From Candidatus Omnitrophota bacterium (GTDB taxonomy: Bacteria; Omnitrophota; Gorgyraeia; Duberdicusellales; 4484-171): a stretch of 5,474 nt of DNA. The notes under the pieces are model-generated. The model searched no databases. It was not told where the DNA came from and saw nothing but the letters and a program-made list of their open reading frames with translations. The stretch's first letter is position 1. Every line of letters begins with the position of its first letter. The position numbers and the translations under genes are program-made. This document shows, one piece after another, positions 5,379 to 5,474 of this stretch. The stretch covers positions 1 to 5,474 of the forward strand of contig JAUVUO010000098.1 in NCBI GenBank assembly GCA_030601015.1, read 5' to 3'.

Positions 5379-5474
5379 GCTTAGCAGTGATCATGAAAAA
5401 AATAGAAATAGTTTAAGAAAAATTGTTATAGATTCTTTTGTTAAAGAAAAGGCTGGACATGGTAAAGGGGATGA
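5335..5474 (+). CDS. Unidentified fourth operon gene, 5' part (runs off window)
   Basis: ATG 5335 opens a frame that stays open through the last base, giving 46 complete codons. It begins MVLHPTVSLSARLAKLSSDH and continues with a basic stretch (KNRNSLRKIVIDSFVKEK) and an AGHGKGD segment. It overlaps the end of the second methylase by 44 nt in another frame; a stop at 5302-5304 bounds it upstream. AAGAGA (5324-5329), a few bases before the ATG, is a weak Shine-Dalgarno match. I do not recognise the family. The overlap and shared strand suggest it is co-transcribed with the R-M genes, so a restriction-related or defence-related role is plausible but unproven. With the C-terminus missing, the possibility that this is a chance open frame cannot be excluded. 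Confidence 0.6.
   Translation, partial: MVLHPTVSLSARLAKLSSDHEKNRNSLRKIVIDSFVKEKAGHGKGD
5373..5386. repeat. Perfect 14-bp palindrome at the end of the second methylase gene
   Basis: TGCTAAGCTTAGCA is a perfect dyad with no spacer. It contains AAGCTT and covers the TAA stop (5376-5378) of the second methylase, within the overlap with the next gene. With no loop it makes a poor RNA hairpin, so if it is functional a dimeric protein-binding site is more likely. Confidence 0.45.

Overview
The window is AT-rich (about 30% G+C by eye). It reads as a piece of a Gram-negative bacterial chromosome in which a complete-looking type II restriction-modification (R-M) operon sits beside mobile-element debris. 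The Gram-negative call rests on a lipoprotein with a classical lipobox. The combination of a TPR protein, a small lipoprotein, a decayed REP-associated transposase and low G+C would suit an uncultured lineage such as Omnitrophota, but nothing here fixes the taxon. No tRNA, rRNA, CRISPR array or integrase was found.

Layout. Positions 1-417 hold the 3' end of a TPR-repeat protein on the + strand. Positions 418-971 lie between convergent genes and hold only small palindromes, one of them MITE-like. Positions 972-1469 (- strand) encode a small lipoprotein. Positions 1470-2234 hold a badly decayed RAYT/IS200-type transposase (1638-1837), a promoter-like site overlapped by a perfect 10-bp inverted repeat (1972-2010), a strong intrinsic terminator (2065-2096), and an extended -10 promoter (2119-2127) with a leader of about 100 nt.

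From 2235 to the end of the window, four co-directional genes form an operon. The first encodes a D12-class Dam-type adenine methyltransferase carrying an extra N-terminal domain of about 145 residues. The second is a DpnII-family GATC endonuclease. The third is a beta-class N6-adenine methyltransferase of the DpnA/M2.DpnII/MboC type. The fourth, cut by the window edge, overlaps the third by 44 nt and is unrecognised. The first three are separated by only 3 nt each, and neither downstream start has a visible Shine-Dalgarno sequence, so translation is probably coupled.

How the genes work together. This is the DpnII/MboI logic: two adenine methylases protect GATC sites and one endonuclease cleaves unmethylated GATC. 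By family knowledge the D12 enzyme acts on double-stranded DNA and the DpnA-type enzyme can also act on single-stranded DNA. The most unusual points are the N-terminal domain on the first methylase, whose pattern suggests (as inference only) an ADP-ribosyltransferase-like fold, and the unidentified fourth gene.
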